DNA of 12,458 nt from Comamonadaceae bacterium (GCA_947505915.1 CANNNH010000031.1:1-12458); one strand, 5' to 3'; shown: positions 1-6,711, counted from the first letter of the stretch. Notes: generated from the sequence alone by a model not told the origin. Made by a program: numbers and translations.

Positions 1-820
1 ACAGGCCCAGAAAAATATCGGCGCCATCGATGATCTCGCCCAGCGTGCGCGCCGTGGTTTTTTGGGAAAACAGGATCTTGTCCTCGTCCATCAGCTCGGT
101 CCGGCCCACATAAACCACGCCGGCCAAGTCGGTGACAAAGATATTTTGGCGCGGCAAGCCCAGTTTGAGCATCAGGTTCAAACATGCGAGCGCGGCAGCG
201 CCAGCGCCGGATGTCACCAGCTTGACTTTTTTGAGGTCTTTACCGGCAACCTTGAGCGCATTCAATATCGCGGCGGCCACAGTGATGGCCGTGCCATGCT
301 GGTCATCATGAAACACCGGGATCTTCATGCGCTTGCGCAATTCGCGCTCTACATAAAAGCAGTCCGGTGCCTTGATGTCTTCTAAATTGATGGCGCCGAA
401 TGTTGGCTCCAGCGCGGCAATCACCTCCACCAGCTTGACCGGGTCTTGCTCGTCGATTTCGATGTCGAACACATCCACGCCGGCAAACTTCTTGAATAAA
501 ACAGCTTTGCCTTCCATCACCGGTTTCGATGCCAGCGGCCCGATGTTACCCAGGCCAAGCACGGCCGTCCCATTGGTGATAACAGCCACCAGGTTGCCGC
601 GGCTGGTGTATTTGTAAGCGGCGTTCGGGTCTTTGACGATTTCTTCGCAGGGGGCAGCCACGCCAGGCGTATAGGCCAGCGCCAAGTCATGCTGGTTAAT
701 CAACTGCTTGGTGGCGGCAATGGCTACTTTGCCGGGGGTGGGGAACTCGTGGTACTCAAGAGCGGCGCGACGCAGTTCATCGCGCTTTTCCTGTTGCTTG
801 TCGACCGGGGTGCTGGACAT
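1..820 (-). CDS. maeB: NADP-dependent malic enzyme (MaeB type), N-terminal part, cut by left edge
   Basis: Oxidative decarboxylation of malate to pyruvate and CO2 with reduction of NAD(P)+, in the cytoplasm. I translated the minus strand from ATG at 818-820: 273 codons stay open to the window edge. The start follows AGGAG in a good Shine-Dalgarno position. The sequence closely follows MaeB of E. coli: HEFPTPGK (24-31), catalytic Tyr50 in [30 protein letters not shown] with catalytic Lys105, [12 protein letters not shown], metal-binding EDIKAP (147-152) and FHDDQHGTA (170-178), then the glycine-rich nucleotide site SGAGAAA (204-210). Full MaeB proteins are about 760 residues with a C-terminal phosphotransacetylase-like domain, which would lie outside the window, so its presence cannot be judged. 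It lies 184 bp downstream of the rubredoxin reductase gene on the same strand, so cotranscription is possible but not shown. NADP preference is inferred from the family. Confidence 0.95.
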   Translation of the reverse strand, partial: MSSTPVDKQQEKRDELRRAALEYHEFPTPGKVAIAATKQLINQHDLALAYTPGVAAPCEEIVKDPNAAYKYTSRGNLVAVITNGTAVLGLGNIGPLASKPVMEGKAVLFKKFAGVDVFDIEIDEQDPVKLVEVIAALEPTFGAINLEDIKAPDCFYVERELRKRMKIPVFHDDQHGTAITVAAAILNALKVAGKDLKKVKLVTSGAGAAALACLNLMLKLGLPRQNIFVTDLAGVVYVGRTELMDEDKILFSQKTTARTLGEIIDGADIFLGL

Positions 821-879
821 GTGGGCGCTCTCCTGCGGGGGCAGCCCTTGCGGGCGTCAATTACGGGTAAGAAAAAGCG

Positions 880-885
880 ATTGTA
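880..885 (-). promoter_or_regulatory. candidate -10 box upstream of malic enzyme
   Basis: On the minus strand the intergenic region 821-1004 contains TACAAT followed by CGC, a five-of-six match to the sigma70 -10 consensus, about 60 bp before the malic enzyme start. No convincing -35 hexamer lies 16-18 bp further upstream. It suggests the malic enzyme gene can be transcribed apart from the rubredoxin reductase gene. I saw no terminator hairpin in this gap, so read-through is also possible. Confidence 0.35.
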
Positions 886-1004
886 GGCCTCGGGGTGGGC
901 TGGTAAGAGTTGCAATCCATGCTGTCTGGTCCGGTCGCTTTTGACTTTTTGCCACACAAACGCGGTCAGCGAGCCGACTGTCTTTACGCTCAATCGCAAC
1001 AAAC

Positions 1005-2198
1005 TCAAGGCTTCAACAGTTTGGCTTGCGCCATCCTTTGAGAGGTTTGCACACCGGCCAGCACAAAGCCGCGCGGCTGGCCGGCATCGTCCAGCCAATG
1101 CCAGATGCCTTCGCCGGCGGCGGTCCAATGGCCGGCCAACCCGGCCTGCGCGGACGCCACCACCAAGGGCAGGGCAGGTGTCTTGACTGACACCGGCATC
1201 AGCGCAAAGGCCAGCGCCGTCGGCGTGCCGGCCAGCGTGGCGGCCAGAGCCCGCGCAGCGCTCATGATGGGCATGACATACGGCAGCGTGGAGCCGTGCG
1301 CAGACAACAGGGAGGGCGCGCTGGCGTACTGGGCGCTGTCGCCTAAAGCGTAAATATGCGCTGCGCTGGTTTGCAAAAACGTGTTGACGACGATGGCGCG
1401 GTCCACCTGAAGCCCGGCAGCTTGCGCAAGGACTGTGTCGGCGCGCAGACCCACGGCGCTGAGCACCGCGTCGGCCGGCACGCTCTCGCCCGTGGCCAGC
1501 GTCGCCTGCAGCCGGCCGGCAGCGTGATCCACCGCGCGCACCGTGCAGCCAAAGTGAAAATGCACGCCCAGCGCCTCCAGTGCCGCTTGCAGGGCGGCGC
1601 TTGCCTCGGGCGGCAGCAGGGCAGCCAGCGGGCGCGGCCCGGGGTCCACCACGCGCACGCGCATGCCGGCTTGCGCCAGGTCATTGGCAAACTCGCAACC
1701 GATCAGCCCGGCACCCATGATCAGCACCTCGCGCAGCGGCGCGCCTGGCGACTCTGCGCCAGCTTGCAGGCGGGCGTGAAAAGCCGCAAAGTCATCTAAT
1801 GAGTTGATGCTCATCACGGCGTCGGCCGCATCGCCCTGCACCGGCACCCGGATGGCTTGCGCGCCTGTGGCCAGCACCAGGGAGCTAAAGGCCAGCGTTT
1901 GCAGACCGGCGGCACTGCGCACGCTCAGGGTTTGCGCGGCCGTGTCGATGGCTTCCACGCGGGTGTGCGCCAGCAGCGTGACATTCAGGGTTTCGGCCAT
2001 TTTGGCGGCGGGCGTGCTCACCAGTTGGGCTGGCAAACGGCCTTGGGCAAAGGCGTTGGACAGCGAGGGCTTGGCATAAAAGTCGCCGCTGTCGGCGGTC
2101 ACCAGGAACACCGGCGTCGTGGTGTCGAGTTTGCGGAATTCTCGCGCCGTGGTCCAGCCGGCCAGGCCGGCACCCACGATGATCAGGCTCTGGCTCAT
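1005..2198 (-). CDS. rubredoxin-NAD(+) reductase-like FAD oxidoreductase
   Basis: Two-Rossmann flavoprotein predicted to move electrons from NAD(P)H through FAD to rubredoxin. The 397-residue protein begins with the FAD dinucleotide fold IIVGAGLAG (glycines at 9, 11, 14), has the ATG motif LATGA (109-113), a second fold LIMGAGLIGCEFA (159-171) for NAD(P)H, and the late FAD motif IYALGDSAQ (282-290) with Asp287. Size and motif order fit the RubB/AlkT and ferredoxin-reductase family. It starts 9 bp after the rubredoxin stop codon, with GAAAG as a modest ribosome-binding site; this tight coupling to rubredoxin is the main reason for assigning the partner. There is no redox-active CxxC next to the FAD motif, which argues against a thioredoxin-reductase-like protein. 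A nitrite-reductase-type or putidaredoxin-reductase-type relative cannot be excluded from sequence alone. Confidence 0.88.
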   Translation of the reverse strand: MSQSLIIVGAGLAGWTTAREFRKLDTTTPVFLVTADSGDFYAKPSLSNAFAQGRLPAQLVSTPAAKMAETLNVTLLAHTRVEAIDTAAQTLSVRSAAGLQTLAFSSLVLATGAQAIRVPVQGDAADAVMSINSLDDFAAFHARLQAGAESPGAPLREVLIMGAGLIGCEFANDLAQAGMRVRVVDPGPRPLAALLPPEASAALQAALEALGVHFHFGCTVRAVDHAAGRLQATLATGESVPADAVLSAVGLRADTVLAQAAGLQVDRAIVVNTFLQTSAAHIYALGDSAQYASAPSLLSAHGSTLPYVMPIMSAARALAATLAGTPTALAFALMPVSVKTPALPLVVASAQAGLAGHWTAAGEGIWHWLDDAGQPRGFVLAGVQTSQRMAQAKLLKP

Positions 2199-2207
2199 GC
2201 CCTGCTT

Positions 2208-2372
2208 TCAGAGTTCAACGACTTCAAAGTCAGCCTTGGCCACGCCGCAGTCCGGGCAGGCCCAGCTCGCGGGCACATCGGCCCACAGCGTGCCGGCGGC
2301 GATACCGTCCTCAGGGCGGCCGGCGGCCTCGTCGTAGACAAAACCACACACGATGCAAATATAAGTTTTCAT
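2208..2372 (-). CDS. rubA: rubredoxin
   Basis: Small one-iron electron carrier of 54 residues, the usual length for a free-standing rubredoxin. The four cysteine ligands are Cys6 and Cys9 in CIVCG and Cys39 and Cys42 in CPDCG; Tyr4, Tyr13, the acidic loop PEDGI (20-24) and Trp30 and Trp37 match the family core. The start is ATG at 2370-2372, preceded by GAAGGAA at good spacing. A longer open frame continues upstream but overlaps the rubrerythrin end and shows no homology, so the short form is chosen. It lies between rubrerythrin (40 bp upstream) and the reductase (9 bp downstream). Inferred role: carry electrons from the flavoprotein to the diiron rubrerythrin, which lacks its own rubredoxin domain. 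Rubredoxins also serve alkane hydroxylases, but none is encoded here. Confidence 0.97.
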   Translation of the reverse strand: MKTYICIVCGFVYDEAAGRPEDGIAAGTLWADVPASWACPDCGVAKADFEVVEL

Positions 2373-2412
2373 GAAAATTCCTTCTGAGCAATGATTGTCG
2401 GGGTTGGCGGGT

Positions 2413-2901
2413 TCACACTGTCGCGGCTTGGACTTTATCGAGCTGCGCCTGGTAATGGCCGGCGTGGCGCTCTTCCACCTTGGCCAGCGCAGCAAAGCGT
2501 TTTTGCGCCTTGAGCAGCGTGGCTGTGAACTGGGCCGCATGCAGCTTGGACTCTTCGATCTGCTCGTTCATCTCGGCCACAGCGGCGGCGTTGCCTTCGG
2601 CTTCGGCGGTGGCGCGAAAGCCCGGGTACATCTCGGAGTACTCATAGGTTTCGCCCGCGATGGCAATTTGCAGCGCCTTGGCCGGCGTCATGCTGGCCTT
2701 CGGGTACAGCAAGTCCAGGTGACCAAAGGCGTGCATCACTTCCTGGTCGGCGGTTTCTTCAAAGGTGCGGGCGGTTTCCTCGTCACCGGCTGCGCGGGCC
2801 AGTTTGGCGAAGTAGCGGTACTTGATGTGCGCCATAGATTCGCCGGCAAAGGCAGCCTCCAGGTTGGCCATGGTTTGGATGTCGGGGCGGGCTGTGGTCA
2901 T
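2413..2901 (-). CDS. rubrerythrin, diiron domain only (no rubredoxin domain)
   Basis: Non-haem diiron protein predicted to reduce hydrogen peroxide to water in the cytoplasm. The 162 residues form the four-helix ferritin-like domain. Expected iron ligands are visible: Glu21 in AGES, Glu54 and His57 in EVMH, Glu84 and Glu87 in [13 protein letters not shown], and Glu143 with His146 in VEERH. Classical rubrerythrins of about 190 residues carry a C-terminal CxxC/CxxC rubredoxin domain; this one ends shortly after the last helix and contains no cysteine. The electron donor must be separate, and a rubredoxin gene lies 40 bp downstream. The start is ATG at 2899-2901, after AGGAG at good spacing; the frame is open for 57 more codons upstream, but these cover the promoter region and have no protein-like character. 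Distinction from erythrin or sulerythrin relatives is not possible here. Confidence 0.93.
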   Translation of the reverse strand: MTTARPDIQTMANLEAAFAGESMAHIKYRYFAKLARAAGDEETARTFEETADQEVMHAFGHLDLLYPKASMTPAKALQIAIAGETYEYSEMYPGFRATAEAEGNAAAVAEMNEQIEESKLHAAQFTATLLKAQKRFAALAKVEERHAGHYQAQLDKVQAATV

Positions 2902-2944
2902 AGGGGACTCCTGTTGATAGCGTTGATTAATCGAAAGATGAGGA

Positions 2945-2974
2945 ATCATAGGAACAATCAATTTATTGGGCCAA
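2945..2974 (-). promoter_or_regulatory. sigma70-like promoter of rubrerythrin operon
   Basis: On the minus strand TTGGCC (2969-2974, four of six matches to the -35 consensus) is followed after 18 bp by TATGAT (2945-2950, five of six to the -10 consensus). Transcription would start near 2938, giving a leader of about 37 bases with the AGGAG site. The -35 box lies inside an inverted repeat and a second perfect inverted repeat is centred about 63 bp upstream of the predicted start. Confidence 0.5.
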
Positions 2975-2979
2975 TTGAT
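2957..2979. promoter_or_regulatory. inverted repeat over the rubrerythrin -35 box, candidate operator
   Basis: Perfect 7-bp arms ATCAATT (2957-2963) and AATTGAT (2973-2979) with a 9-bp spacer. The site overlaps the proposed -35 hexamer, so a bound protein would be expected to block or modulate RNA polymerase. The half-site resembles the neighbouring TTGAT elements. No particular regulator is recognised. Confidence 0.4.
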
Positions 2980-2992
2980 AATCGCTAACCGA

Positions 2993-3009
2993 TTGATAGC
3001 GCCTATCAA
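2993..3009. promoter_or_regulatory. perfect palindromic site TTGATAG-N3-CTATCAA
   Basis: Seven-base perfect arms TTGATAG and CTATCAA with a 3-bp centre (3000-3002). It is centred about 63 bp upstream of the predicted rubrerythrin transcription start, where class I activators typically bind. TTGATAGCG recurs in direct orientation at 2914-2922, and TTGATA recurs at 2975-2980, 18 bp from the copy in this site. Spacing does not match FNR (N4 between half-sites) or the OxyR consensus (N7 between ATAG and CTAT), so the regulator is unknown. Confidence 0.45.
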
Positions 3010-3026
3010 GAGGCAGCCGTCTGCAG

Positions 3027-3059
3027 CTACTGCAAAGAGCGCAATCGCGCTGGCAGTAG
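3027..3059. repeat. compound stem-loop, possible REP-like palindromic element
   Basis: Outer arms CTACTGC (3027-3033) and GCAGTAG (3053-3059) are perfectly complementary. Inside them lies a second perfect stem AGCGC (3038-3042) and GCGCT (3047-3051) closing an AATC loop, separated from the outer stem by an uneven internal loop of 4 and 1 bases. There is no T-run on either side, so an intrinsic terminator is unlikely. The architecture is like short palindromic repeats scattered between genes in many comamonads, but a second copy is not in this window. Confidence 0.4.
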
Positions 3060-3070
3060 GTTCATTTCGC

Positions 3071-3104
3071 ATTCATCATTAAACTGAAACAAAAACAGAT
3101 GAAT
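3071..3104. promoter_or_regulatory. inverted repeat before acyl-CoA dehydrogenase gene
   Basis: Arms ATTCATC (3071-3077) and GATGAAT (3098-3104) are perfect but 20 bp apart; an overlapping pair TTCATT (3061-3066) and AATGAA (3102-3107) adds to the symmetry. The AT-rich position 75-120 bp before the chosen start would fit an operator or promoter region for the plus-strand gene. No clear -35/-10 pair could be fixed. Evidence is limited to the symmetry. Confidence 0.25.
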
Positions 3105-3179
3105 GAATAGCCGATGTCAGAGCCTGTGGGTTCTTTGCGGCCTTTCAATTCCAGCCCCACACCAGTAAAGAGAGCCGCC

Positions 3180-4418
3180 ATGTTTGCAGAACCCTCCGCC
3201 AAAACCCAAGACCTGCTCACGCGCATGAACGCGTTTTTTGACCAGCACATTTACCCCAACGAGGCGACTTACCACGCCGAGCTCGATGAACTGCGCCGCC
3301 AGGGCAACCCTTGGCAAACGCTGACGCTGATTGAAGCGCTCAAGCTCAAGGCACGGGCCGCCGGTTTGTGGAACCTATTTTTGCCGCACGCCTACAAGGG
3401 CCAGGGCGGCATCTCCAACCTGGACTACGCGCCGCTGTGCGAACTGATGGGCCGCGTCATGTGGTCCGGCGAGGTGTTCAACTGCTCTGCGCCCGACACC
3501 GGCAACATGGAAACCTTTGAGCGTTACGGCACAGCCGCGCAAAAAGAAGCCTGGCTGGAACCCCTGCTCGACGGCCAGATCCGCTCGGCTTTCCTGATGA
3601 CCGAGCCCGCCGTGGCCTCCTCGGATGCCACCAACATCCAGTGCAGCATCAGGCGCGAAGGCGACGAATACGTCATCAATGGCCGCAAGTGGTACAGCTC
3701 GGGCGCGGGCTCGCCGCGCTGCAAGATTTTCATCGTCATGGGCAAGACCGATCCGGACGCTGCACGCCACGCTCAGCAGTCGATGGTGCTGGTGCCGCGC
3801 GACACACCCGGCGTCAGCGTGTTGCGGCCGCTGTCAGTGTTTGCTTATGACGACGCGCCGCACGGCCACATGGAAGTGGTGCTGGAGAACGTGCGCGTGC
3901 CGGTCGGCAACATCCTGCTGGGCGAGGGCCGCGGTTTTGAAATCGCCCAGGGTCGCCTGGGTCCCGGACGCATTCACCACTGCATGCGTTCCATCGGCGC
4001 AGCGGAACGCGCGCTTGAAATGATGATTGACCGGCTGCAAACGCGCATCGCTTTTGGCGGCCCGATTTCGGGCCAGTCGGTCTGGCACGAGCGCATTGCC
4101 AATTCACGCTGCATGATTGACCAGGCACGCTTGCTCACCTTGAATGCCGCGCACAAGATGGACACTGTCGGTAACAAGGCAGCACGCTCAGAAATCGCCA
4201 TGATCAAGGTGGTCGCGCCCAATGTGTCGTGCCAGGTGGTGGACTGGGCGATTCAGGCGCACGGCGCGGCCGGGGTCAGCCAGGACTTTTCGCTGGCCGA
4301 AGCCTACGCGCACCAGCGCACCGTGCGTTTGGTGGACGGCCCGGACGAGGTGCATCGCACGACGATTGCCAAAATCGAGCTGGCCAAGCGCGCGGCTTTG
4401 CGCGCCTCCGCCACCTGA
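3180..4418 (+). CDS. acyl-CoA dehydrogenase family protein (ACAD10/11-like)
   Basis: FAD enzyme expected to introduce an alpha-beta double bond into an acyl-CoA, feeding electrons to ETF. The 412-residue protein has the usual three domains: helical N-domain (about 1-135), beta-domain with flavin/substrate loop [16 protein letters not shown] (138-153) and [11 protein letters not shown] (167-177), and helical C-domain with [12 protein letters not shown] (259-270), [11 protein letters not shown] (359-369) and DGPDEVHR (386-393). The last motif aligns with the catalytic glutamate loop of medium-chain enzymes but has Asp386, as in the ACAD10/11 branch. The start is ATG at 3180, after AAAGAGAG; an in-frame ATG at 3114 would add 22 residues without a ribosome-binding site or family similarity. 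It is divergent from rubrerythrin and convergent, with a 16-bp gap, on pepP. Substrate chain length cannot be told from sequence; the neighbourhood contains no other beta-oxidation gene. Confidence 0.93.
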   Translation: MFAEPSAKTQDLLTRMNAFFDQHIYPNEATYHAELDELRRQGNPWQTLTLIEALKLKARAAGLWNLFLPHAYKGQGGISNLDYAPLCELMGRVMWSGEVFNCSAPDTGNMETFERYGTAAQKEAWLEPLLDGQIRSAFLMTEPAVASSDATNIQCSIRREGDEYVINGRKWYSSGAGSPRCKIFIVMGKTDPDAARHAQQSMVLVPRDTPGVSVLRPLSVFAYDDAPHGHMEVVLENVRVPVGNILLGEGRGFEIAQGRLGPGRIHHCMRSIGAAERALEMMIDRLQTRIAFGGPISGQSVWHERIANSRCMIDQARLLTLNAAHKMDTVGNKAARSEIAMIKVVAPNVSCQVVDWAIQAHGAAGVSQDFSLAEAYAHQRTVRLVDGPDEVHRTTIAKIELAKRAALRASAT

Positions 4419-4434
4419 GCTGCACAGCCGCCCA

Positions 4435-5826
4435 TCAGCCGCGCATCAGCGCTTCAATTTCGTCTGCGTCCACCGGCACACCGCGGGTGAGCAATTCGCA
4501 ACCCTTGGCGGTGACCAGTGCATCGTCTTCGATGCGGATGCCGATGTTCCAGAACTCTTTGGGCACGCCCTTGGCAGGCCGCACATAAATCCCGGGCTCG
4601 ATGGTCAGCACCATGCCAGCGCGCAGTATGCGTGAGGGTTTGCGCATCACCTGCTGGCCCAGCGCATCGGTCTGCAGCGTGGCTTTGCTGCGGGGCTCGG
4701 TGTAGTCGCCGCAGTCGTGTACGTCCATGCCCATCCAGTGGCCGGTGCGGTGCATGTAGAACTGGCGGTAAGCGCCCGAGGCCAGCACGTCGTCCAACTT
4801 GCCGTGCTTGGCCTTAGGTAAAAGGCCGGTGTCCAGCATGCCCTGGATCAGCACGCGGGTGGCCGCATCATGCGGGTCGGTGAAGCGCTTGCCGGGCCGG
4901 GTGACGGCAATCGCCGCCTTTTGCGCGGCCAGCACGATGTCATACAAAGTGCGTTGTGCCGGAGTGAAGCGACCGTTGGCCGGAAAAGTGCGGGTGATGT
5001 CGCTGGCATAGCCGTCAAGTTCGCAGCCGGCGTCAATCAGGCACAAATCGCCGTCCTTGAGCTCGGCATCGCCGGCGCGGTAATGCAGCACGCAGGCATT
5101 GGCGCCTGCCGCCACGATGCTGCCGTAGGCCGGGAACTGCGAGCCGTGGCGGCGGAACTCGTGCAGCAGCTCGGCCTCCAGGTGGTATTCGCGCAGACCG
5201 CCCTTGACACCGTCGCGCAGCAGGGCCGCAGAGGTTTGCATGGCGCGCACATGGGCACCGGCAGAAATCTTGCCGGCACGTCGCAAGATGGCGACTTCAT
5301 GGCTGTCTTTGACAAGCCGCATCTCGTCGAGCACTTTACACAGGTCATGCTGGCTGCCCGGGCATTCGGCGCCAAAGCGCACGCGGGCGCGTACCTGGTT
5401 GAGCCAGCCATCCACCTGCGTCTCCAGCCCCTTGTGCGTGGCAAACGGAAACCACACTGCCGGCTGGTTAGTGAGCAGCTGCGGCATGGTTTTTTCAAGT
5501 GCTTCCACGCTGAACGCTTGGCTCACCCCCAGGGCGGCCGGCGCAGCCTTGGGGCCCAGCCGGATGCCGTCCCAGATTTCACGCTCCAGGTCCTTGGGCC
5601 GGCAAAACAGCGTGCTCTTGCCCGAAGCCTCGATGGCCAGCCAGGCGCCGGCTTCGCTGAAACCGGTGAGGTAATAAAAGTAACTGTCGTGGCGGTACGG
5701 AAAGTCGCTGTCGCGGTTGCGCGGCACTTCGGGCGCCGTGGGCAACAAGGCCACGCCGCCACCGGCAGCTTTGATGGCGCGCGCCACAGCGGCGCGGCGT
5801 TTTTCGTAAATGCGGTTGTTGATCAC
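4435..5826 (-). CDS. pepP: Xaa-Pro aminopeptidase (aminopeptidase P)
   Basis: Cytoplasmic M24B metallopeptidase that removes an N-terminal residue preceding proline. At 463 residues it is slightly longer than E. coli PepP (441). The N-terminal domain carries the typical FPYRHDSYFYYLTGF (42-56). The C-terminal pita-bread domain shows all five dinuclear metal ligands: Asp265 in LIDAG, Asp276 in SDITRTFP, His363 in TGHWMGMDVHD, Glu410 in TIEPGIY and Glu433 in RIEDD; substrate histidines His248 and His370 are also present. The start codon is GTG (5824-5826) with AGGA eight bases upstream; no better ATG lies near the family N-terminus. It follows murU after 39 bp on the same strand, so the two are probably cotranscribed. 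That short gap is strikingly AT-rich and may hold an additional promoter. The gene ends 16 bp from the convergent acyl-CoA dehydrogenase, with no terminator hairpin seen. Confidence 0.96.
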   Translation of the reverse strand: MINNRIYEKRRAAVARAIKAAGGGVALLPTAPEVPRNRDSDFPYRHDSYFYYLTGFSEAGAWLAIEASGKSTLFCRPKDLEREIWDGIRLGPKAAPAALGVSQAFSVEALEKTMPQLLTNQPAVWFPFATHKGLETQVDGWLNQVRARVRFGAECPGSQHDLCKVLDEMRLVKDSHEVAILRRAGKISAGAHVRAMQTSAALLRDGVKGGLREYHLEAELLHEFRRHGSQFPAYGSIVAAGANACVLHYRAGDAELKDGDLCLIDAGCELDGYASDITRTFPANGRFTPAQRTLYDIVLAAQKAAIAVTRPGKRFTDPHDAATRVLIQGMLDTGLLPKAKHGKLDDVLASGAYRQFYMHRTGHWMGMDVHDCGDYTEPRSKATLQTDALGQQVMRKPSRILRAGMVLTIEPGIYVRPAKGVPKEFWNIGIRIEDDALVTAKGCELLTRGVPVDADEIEALMRG

Positions 5827-5865
5827 GGCGTTTGTCCTGGGCTGTCTAAAAAATATTTAAAAGTA

Positions 5866-6612
5866 TCAAGGCGCGGTAGGTGACGCATTCAGCAAGGCCA
5901 GCCTTTCGGGCGTGCCCACATCGGTCCATGCGCCCGAATATAGCGCCGCGCTGACGCGCCCGCTTTGCATGGCGGTGCGCAGCAGCGGCGCCAACGCGGC
6001 TTTGTGGCCGGCCGGCGTGCCGGCAAACATCGCAGGCCGGTACAGGCCGACCGTGCTGTAGGTGAACTGCTGCGGCGCCTGGTTCAGGGCCAGGCCGCCG
6101 GCTGACAGGCCAAAATCACCGCGCGGGTTGTGTTCCGGGTTGGGCACCAGATAAATATGCGCCAGTGCTCTGGACGCGGCAAAGCGCGCGCCGTCCGCCG
6201 CGGCAAATTCAAAGTCGGGCATGAACACATCGCCGGCCAGCACCCAGAACGGTGTCTCGCCTTTCAGTTCCAGCAAAGGCAGCGCGGTGGCAATGCCGCC
6301 GGCGGTCTCTAGCGCGCCGCCATACAGTGCGCCCTCGTGCGAAAAGCGGATCGACAAGCCCCAGGCACTGCCGTCACCCAAAAGTGGGGCAAATTGCGCC
6401 TCCAGCCAGGCGGTGTTAATGACCACCTGGCGCACGCCGGCGCGAGCCAGCTTTTCCAGATGCCACACGATCAGCGGCTTGCCTTGCACTTGCAGCAGGG
6501 GCTTGGGGCAGGCGTCTGTCAGCGGACGCATGCGCTCGCCGCGGCCGGCGGCCAGTATCAGCGCGTGGCTCACCGCGGGCGTAGCAAGGGGCAAAACAGG
6601 GGCTGAGCTCAT
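5866..6612 (-). CDS. murU: MurU-like N-acetylmuramate-1-phosphate uridylyltransferase
   Basis: Sugar-1-phosphate nucleotidyltransferase of 248 residues. The nucleotide-binding signature [13 protein letters not shown] (20-32), PKPLL (36-40) and GKPLIVW (44-50) are clear; ETAGG (102-106) and LAGDVF (125-130) with metal-binding Asp128, and [10 protein letters not shown] (229-238) with Asp231, complete the fold. Among these enzymes, the short length without a left-handed beta-helix domain and the [10 protein letters not shown] form point to MurU, which makes UDP-MurNAc in the cell-wall recycling route of pseudomonads and betaproteobacteria. The usual partner kinase AmgK is not adjacent; upstream is the divergent tkt gene, downstream pepP. 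The N-terminus is about 14 residues longer than typical MurU. No Shine-Dalgarno is seen before the ATG; a GATAAT box ends 9 bp upstream, suggesting an almost leaderless mRNA. Another nucleotide-sugar pyrophosphorylase is the alternative. Confidence 0.82.
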   Translation of the reverse strand: MSSAPVLPLATPAVSHALILAAGRGERMRPLTDACPKPLLQVQGKPLIVWHLEKLARAGVRQVVINTAWLEAQFAPLLGDGSAWGLSIRFSHEGALYGGALETAGGIATALPLLELKGETPFWVLAGDVFMPDFEFAAADGARFAASRALAHIYLVPNPEHNPRGDFGLSAGGLALNQAPQQFTYSTVGLYRPAMFAGTPAGHKAALAPLLRTAMQSGRVSAALYSGAWTDVGTPERLALLNASPTAP

Positions 6613-6620
6613 GTTGGCGG

Positions 6621-6626
6621 ATTATC
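6621..6626 (-). promoter_or_regulatory. candidate -10 box for murU-pepP
   Basis: GATAAT on the minus strand matches five of six positions of the -10 consensus and ends 8 bases before the murU ATG. Transcription would start only a few bases before the start codon, in keeping with the missing ribosome-binding site. The -35 region is weak. An alternative is that the box is incidental and the true promoter lies further upstream, across the divergent tkt promoter. Confidence 0.35.
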
Positions 6627-6677
6627 GCGCCCGCACCCTGGCAACTTCTGCAGGGCCCGGGCGTGCGACTGCCCCTG

Positions 6678-6683
6678 TAAAAT
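6678..6683 (+). promoter_or_regulatory. candidate -10 box for tkt
   Basis: TAAAAT, five of six to the -10 consensus and preceded by CTG, lies about 83 bp before the tkt start. No good -35 hexamer is seen 16-18 bp upstream. Transcription from here would begin near 6690, downstream of the in-frame ATG at 6682, which supports the later tkt start. Confidence 0.35.
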
Positions 6684-6693
6684 GAGTGGTTCT

Positions 6694-6711
6694 GCCGGGC
6701 CTGGCCCCGGC
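6694..6711 (+). promoter_or_regulatory. GC hairpin in tkt leader
   Basis: Perfect 6-bp stem GCCGGG (6694-6699) with CCCGGC (6706-6711) and a 6-base loop. It would sit at the very 5' end of the predicted tkt transcript, where it might stabilise the mRNA. It is too far from the start codon to cover it and there is no T-run to make it an attenuator. A chance GC-rich hairpin is possible. Confidence 0.25.

Noticed and set aside
1356..2387. Plus-strand open frames opposite the rubredoxin reductase
   Set aside because: Complement of the reductase and rubredoxin genes; repetitive Gly/His/Arg content and no protein family.
2993..3009. FNR or OxyR binding site at the TTGATAG palindrome
   Set aside because: FNR half-sites are separated by 4 bp and the OxyR ATAG/CTAT halves by 7 bp; here the spacing is 7 and 3 respectively, so neither consensus is met.
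3034..3060. Intrinsic terminator at the nested hairpin
   Set aside because: No T-run follows in either direction and it lies upstream of two divergent genes, where no transcript is expected to end.
5827..5865. AT-rich run between murU and pepP as a terminator
   Set aside because: No GC stem precedes the T-run; at most it could hold a weak promoter, but no hexamer pair at proper spacing was found.
4870..5883. 337-codon open frame on the plus strand
   Set aside because: Antisense to pepP, whose metal ligands and fold motifs are complete; composition is shadow-like.
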